From positions 62,006 through 126,005 of the forward strand of contig NZ_AEPB01000027.1 of assembly GCF_000189395.1 (NCBI RefSeq): a DNA stretch of 64,000 bases, written 5' to 3'. The position numbers and the translations under genes are program-made. The notes below the pieces were generated by a model that was not told the origin of the DNA, made no database searches, and saw nothing but the letters and a program-made list of their open reading frames with translations. The stretch is from Planococcus donghaensis MPA1U2. Its GTDB lineage: Bacteria > Bacillota > Bacilli > Bacillales_A > Planococcaceae. Below, piece by piece: positions 61,422-64,000 of this stretch (within the stretch, counting starts at the first letter, position 1; each line of letters opens with the position of its first letter).

Positions 61422-62441
61422 TTACCATTTTGCATAATAATCATCGATAGAACCAAGAAGCTGTATAATTTTTAGCTTTTTCCCATCGGGATAACGAACA
61501 TACCCATTATAGTAGCCAAACAATTGATGAATTTCCGATTTGATGAGACGTACATCAGTTTTTGAAGTGCGTTCAAAAAATGGAGAGAATGTCAGTCTGA
61601 CGTCATCAGAGAATTTGCTATGAATTAGCCACGGCTTTTTGTAGTTTTGCGGATCGTAATGAAACAGAACATCTTCATGAATTTTTGTCATTTTGCCATT
61701 AACAAAAAAAGCGTTTTCTGTCATTCCAGTGCCATCGGTCCATTTTCCACCTAAATTCAAACCAATTACTTTTCCAAGCGAGCGTTGCGAAGCCATAGCC
61801 CAATTCCAATGTGATTCTCTTGGCAAAACACCTCGCCCATAGTCTAATACAGCAAAACTATCGACTTTTTCAAAGTCAAAACGTTGATTGCCGATTTTTA
61901 CCATACCACTGACAGGAAGAGAGTTGTGCTTAGCGGAAAACTGGAAGGTTTGACGATTCCAAGGAACAACGACGTTTAAAGACTCGTACTCTTTAGGATG
62001 TGAGATGACCAGTAGGGCTTCTAAATCTTCGCCATCGAATTCTTTTACACTAACAGTTAAATGTGTTGCATCTTGGTTATAGACAGATTCGATTGTCATC
62101 GTATCACTTCGGAAGTAACAAGGATCCAATACGTTTTCGGATAGTTTCAAATGTCTTGTAAAGGGAAGCATAATGGTTTTTTCATGAAAACGTTGTGTCT
62201 CATAATTTAAAAAATAAACAAAACAGACAGTCGCATAATCCAAGTGGGAAATGGTTGCAGAAAATAAAATTTCATCTCCAAATACACACCAATAATTCCA
62301 CTTCTTTTTACGCATAAAGTTTCCACGCAAATTGCTTTCTACCAACGGCTGCTTTGCATATCCAATAGCATTTGGATTTAATTGGCCTTTTGCATCACAA
62401 AGTTTTACGACTTCAGTAAGCTCTCGTTCAACATGTTGCAT
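61422..62441 (-). CDS. DUF2804 family protein
   Basis: 339 aa, soluble, beta-rich. Family segments: NFMRKKKWNYWCVFGDEILFSATISHLDYA, then DYGRGVLPRESHWNWAMASQ, GLNLGGKWTDGTGMTENAFF. Full-length against the DUF2804 pattern. Biochemical role unknown; distant likeness to lipocalin-like/tocopherol cyclase-type folds has been proposed for such families, not shown here. ATG 62441 follows GAGGTGG; longer GTG start at 62450 lies in that site. Confidence 0.82.
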   Translation of the reverse strand: MQHVERELTEVVKLCDAKGQLNPNAIGYAKQPLVESNLRGNFMRKKKWNYWCVFGDEILFSATISHLDYATVCFVYFLNYETQRFHEKTIMLPFTRHLKLSENVLDPCYFRSDTMTIESVYNQDATHLTVSVKEFDGEDLEALLVISHPKEYESLNVVVPWNRQTFQFSAKHNSLPVSGMVKIGNQRFDFEKVDSFAVLDYGRGVLPRESHWNWAMASQRSLGKVIGLNLGGKWTDGTGMTENAFFVNGKMTKIHEDVLFHYDPQNYKKPWLIHSKFSDDVRLTFSPFFERTSKTDVRLIKSEIHQLFGYYNGYVRYPDGKKLKIIQLLGSIDDYYAKW

Positions 62442-62574
62442 TAAATCCACCTCACGGTTAATCTTCTCCTCTTATTGTATCAGAACAAAACGAGAATATC
62501 CGTTGGGACCATTGCATTCGTGACGAAAGTCTGAAAAATATAATAAATGGCATGAATTTAGTCTTTAATAAGAG

Positions 62575-63432
62575 TTAGAAATTTTCTTTTCTCCAAAGAA
62601 AGGCAATTGTGCCTTCTCCAGCATGAACAGCTAGTGAAGAACTTAAGTCACCGATTAAAATATCTGCTTCTGGAATTTCTTTTAGTACTTCTTGTTTTAG
62701 ATTTTCAGCTTCTTTTAATACATTACCATGCATAATTTGAAAGCGCTTTACGCCAAATTCCGCATGATCTTTTTTTGCGTGATTGATTAAATACTGAATG
62801 GCTTTTTTATGTGAACGAACTTTATCGATAGGCTGCAGTTCGCCCTCAGGAGTAATTTGAACAATGGGCTTAATCTGCAACAAGCTCCCTAAATAATATT
62901 GAGCGCCGCTCATACGTCCACCTTTATAAAGTTGAGTCAAATTACCGATTAAAATGTAATTCCGGAAATTTTCTGTTTCCTTGGCGAGTTTTTCCGCGAT
63001 TTCTTCTGCAGGGTGACCTTGTTCTTGAAGCTTTAAACCGCGTTCGATCAGACCGGATAAACCATAAGAAAGCGCTAGCGAATCGATTGTATACACTTTG
63101 AATTCGCTCATTTCAGCACCAGCAGTAGATGAAGCGATGGTGCCACTAAGTTTTGCAGAAGCGTGAACAGCAATCGCGCATTCGTATTCCTCTTTTAGTC
63201 GGTCATACAGCTCTGCAAACTTTCCTGCAGAAGGTTGGGAGGTTTTAGGAAAGCTGGTCGATGCTTTAATGCGCTTATAAAGGTCTTCGTTTGTTAAATC
63301 CACACCATCGTCTATAAATTCTTCTGTCCCGAAGTGAATATTCAAAGGTACAACATACACATCAGGATGTGCTTTAAATTCTTCTGTTACAAATCCCGTC
63401 GTATCGATAATCCAAGCAATTGATTTTTTCAT
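62575..63432 (-). CDS. DegV family fatty-acid-binding protein
   Basis: 285 aa. DegV pattern: IAWIIDTTGFVTEEF, VVPLNIHFG, then STSFPKTSQPSAGKFAELY (Thr-Ser-Gln-Pro around residue 64), the HASAKLSGTIASS (Ser of lipid site), LYKGGRMSGAQYYLGSLLQI KP and C-terminal AVHAGEGTIAFLW. These proteins bind fatty acids, and FakB members hand them to FakA kinase to make acyl phosphate. The neighbour PlsY-like protein uses acyl phosphate, which may be meaningful. Confidence 0.92.
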   Translation of the reverse strand: MKKSIAWIIDTTGFVTEEFKAHPDVYVVPLNIHFGTEEFIDDGVDLTNEDLYKRIKASTSFPKTSQPSAGKFAELYDRLKEEYECAIAVHASAKLSGTIASSTAGAEMSEFKVYTIDSLALSYGLSGLIERGLKLQEQGHPAEEIAEKLAKETENFRNYILIGNLTQLYKGGRMSGAQYYLGSLLQIKPIVQITPEGELQPIDKVRSHKKAIQYLINHAKKDHAEFGVKRFQIMHGNVLKEAENLKQEVLKEIPEADILIGDLSSSLAVHAGEGTIAFLWRKENF

Positions 63433-63536
63433 AAAATACCCCTATCTTTTAGAATAATTAGAATACAAAAACTATACCATGGATAATATTCTAGCGGTAG
63501 TGTGAGCTTTGTAAACGGTTTATCTTTAATGGGAAA

Positions 63537-64000
63537 TCAGCGAAACCGGCTATTGAATGATTCTTGAATATCGGATTTGTGTTTAATAACAATAATAATA
63601 ATTGCCATAACAAGGGGCCAGACAACAATCCAAACTTGAAGAATAAACGCCATCAGGATAAATCCAGCAAAACTCGCTAACATCGATAACGTTGCGCTTT
63701 TTAACCATGGATAAAAGGCGAAAAATAAGATGAACATCGCTAAAAATAAATCAGGTGTTAAACAAAAACTTACTCCAATAAACGTTGCAATGCCTTTGCC
63801 GCCACGATATTTAAGCCAGAATGGAAACAAATGACCGACAATAACAGCGAAACCAGCCACCGCGATTGCCCAAATAGAAAAGTCGAAAAAGAAGCCAATC
63901 CAAACAACTAATGCTCCTTTACCAGCATCACCAAGAAAGGTTAAGAGAAAGGCCGGCTTTCCAAGAATGGCTCCCGCATTTCTAGCACCAAGATTACCAC
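63537..64000 (-). CDS. PlsY-family acyltransferase, N-terminus beyond right edge
   Basis: Frame runs open to the window edge; about 154 residues seen. Motif 1 GNLGARNAG (canonical SGNxGATN), motif 2 GHLFPFWLKYRGGKGIATFIG, three to four helices (IWAIAVAGFAVIVGHLF; LFLAMFILFFAFYPWL; LQVWIVVWPLVMAIIIIVI). Acyl phosphate : glycerol-3-phosphate acyltransferase family. It departs from consensus at the T of motif 1 (Arg). Second PlsY-type gene in this window; close to DegV gene in the same direction (104 nt). Confidence 0.83.
   Translation of the reverse strand, partial: GNLGARNAGAILGKPAFLLTFLGDAGKGALVVWIGFFFDFSIWAIAVAGFAVIVGHLFPFWLKYRGGKGIATFIGVSFCLTPDLFLAMFILFFAFYPWLKSATLSMLASFAGFILMAFILQVWIVVWPLVMAIIIIVIKHKSDIQESFNSRFR

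Overview
The window is a stretch of a low-GC Gram-positive chromosome. Gene content and strong Shine-Dalgarno sites point to the Bacillales. The mix of a liaIHFSR operon, S-box methionine genes, FhuF-like reductase, DUF2382 stress protein and VLRF1-type protein resembles Planococcaceae (Planococcus-like), but that placement is inference from protein familiarity only. No rRNA, tRNA, CRISPR array, insertion sequence, phage gene or integrase was found; this is ordinary chromosomal backbone with about 62 protein genes, short operons and clear intrinsic terminators. The window edges cut a glutaminase gene (left) and a PlsY-family acyltransferase gene (right).

Layout. 1-10 kb: glsA end, katE large catalase, a YflT/DUF2382 stress protein, YwbE-like protein, UvrD-like helicase, an MFS transporter, a DUF3243 protein and a VLRF1-type release-factor-like protein; several carry sigma-B-like promoters. 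10-15 kb: FhuF-like reductase, VOC protein, hmp flavohaemoprotein facing its likely repressor nsrR, a YdaG-like stress protein, a DMT exporter. 15-25 kb: STAS sensor protein, peptidase T, then the methionine block: metN-metI-metQ-M20 hydrolase under one SAM riboswitch and metY-metX under a second, with a PlsY-family gene between. 25-31 kb: TM-helix channel-like protein, then a four-gene operon (symporter small and large subunits, Yip1-like membrane protein, acyl-CoA synthetase) with a cre site over its promoter and a perfect 20-bp palindrome. 31-35 kb: the lia cell-envelope stress operon. 35-43 kb: metallophosphoesterase, DedA, D-2-hydroxyacid dehydrogenase, trhO, a TipA-like MerR regulator with an overlapping 43-codon CxxC protein, and a two-gene operon that looks like lysine 6-dehydrogenase plus semialdehyde dehydrogenase under a perfect cre site. 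43-64 kb: lipid kinase, AlaX-type editing protein, beta-propeller lipid-anchored or membrane-anchored protein, zinc alcohol dehydrogenase, split ThrE exporter, PAS-GGDEF-EAL protein, CopC/CopD, DMT exporter, BmrCD-like heterodimeric ABC exporter, double GNAT, tryptophan 2,3-dioxygenase, GDPD, DUF2804, DegV and PlsY-like genes.

Themes. (1) Stress: at least three good sigma-B-type promoters (katE, the DUF2382 gene, the VLRF1 gene) and three weaker ones, a stressosome-like STAS protein, the lia system and the NO-response pair. (2) Sulfur amino acids: two complete SAM-I riboswitches with anti-terminator/terminator parts control uptake and synthesis of methionine. (3) Carbon control: two cre sites mark catabolic operons for a carboxylate and probably lysine.

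The least explained sequence is non-coding: a tandem pair of 97-nt hairpins (about 50.05-50.27 kb) whose stems show compensatory changes between copies, and five 20/21-bp direct repeats between hmp and nsrR. Many start codons were moved downstream from the longest open frame to match a Shine-Dalgarno site; these are stated per gene.
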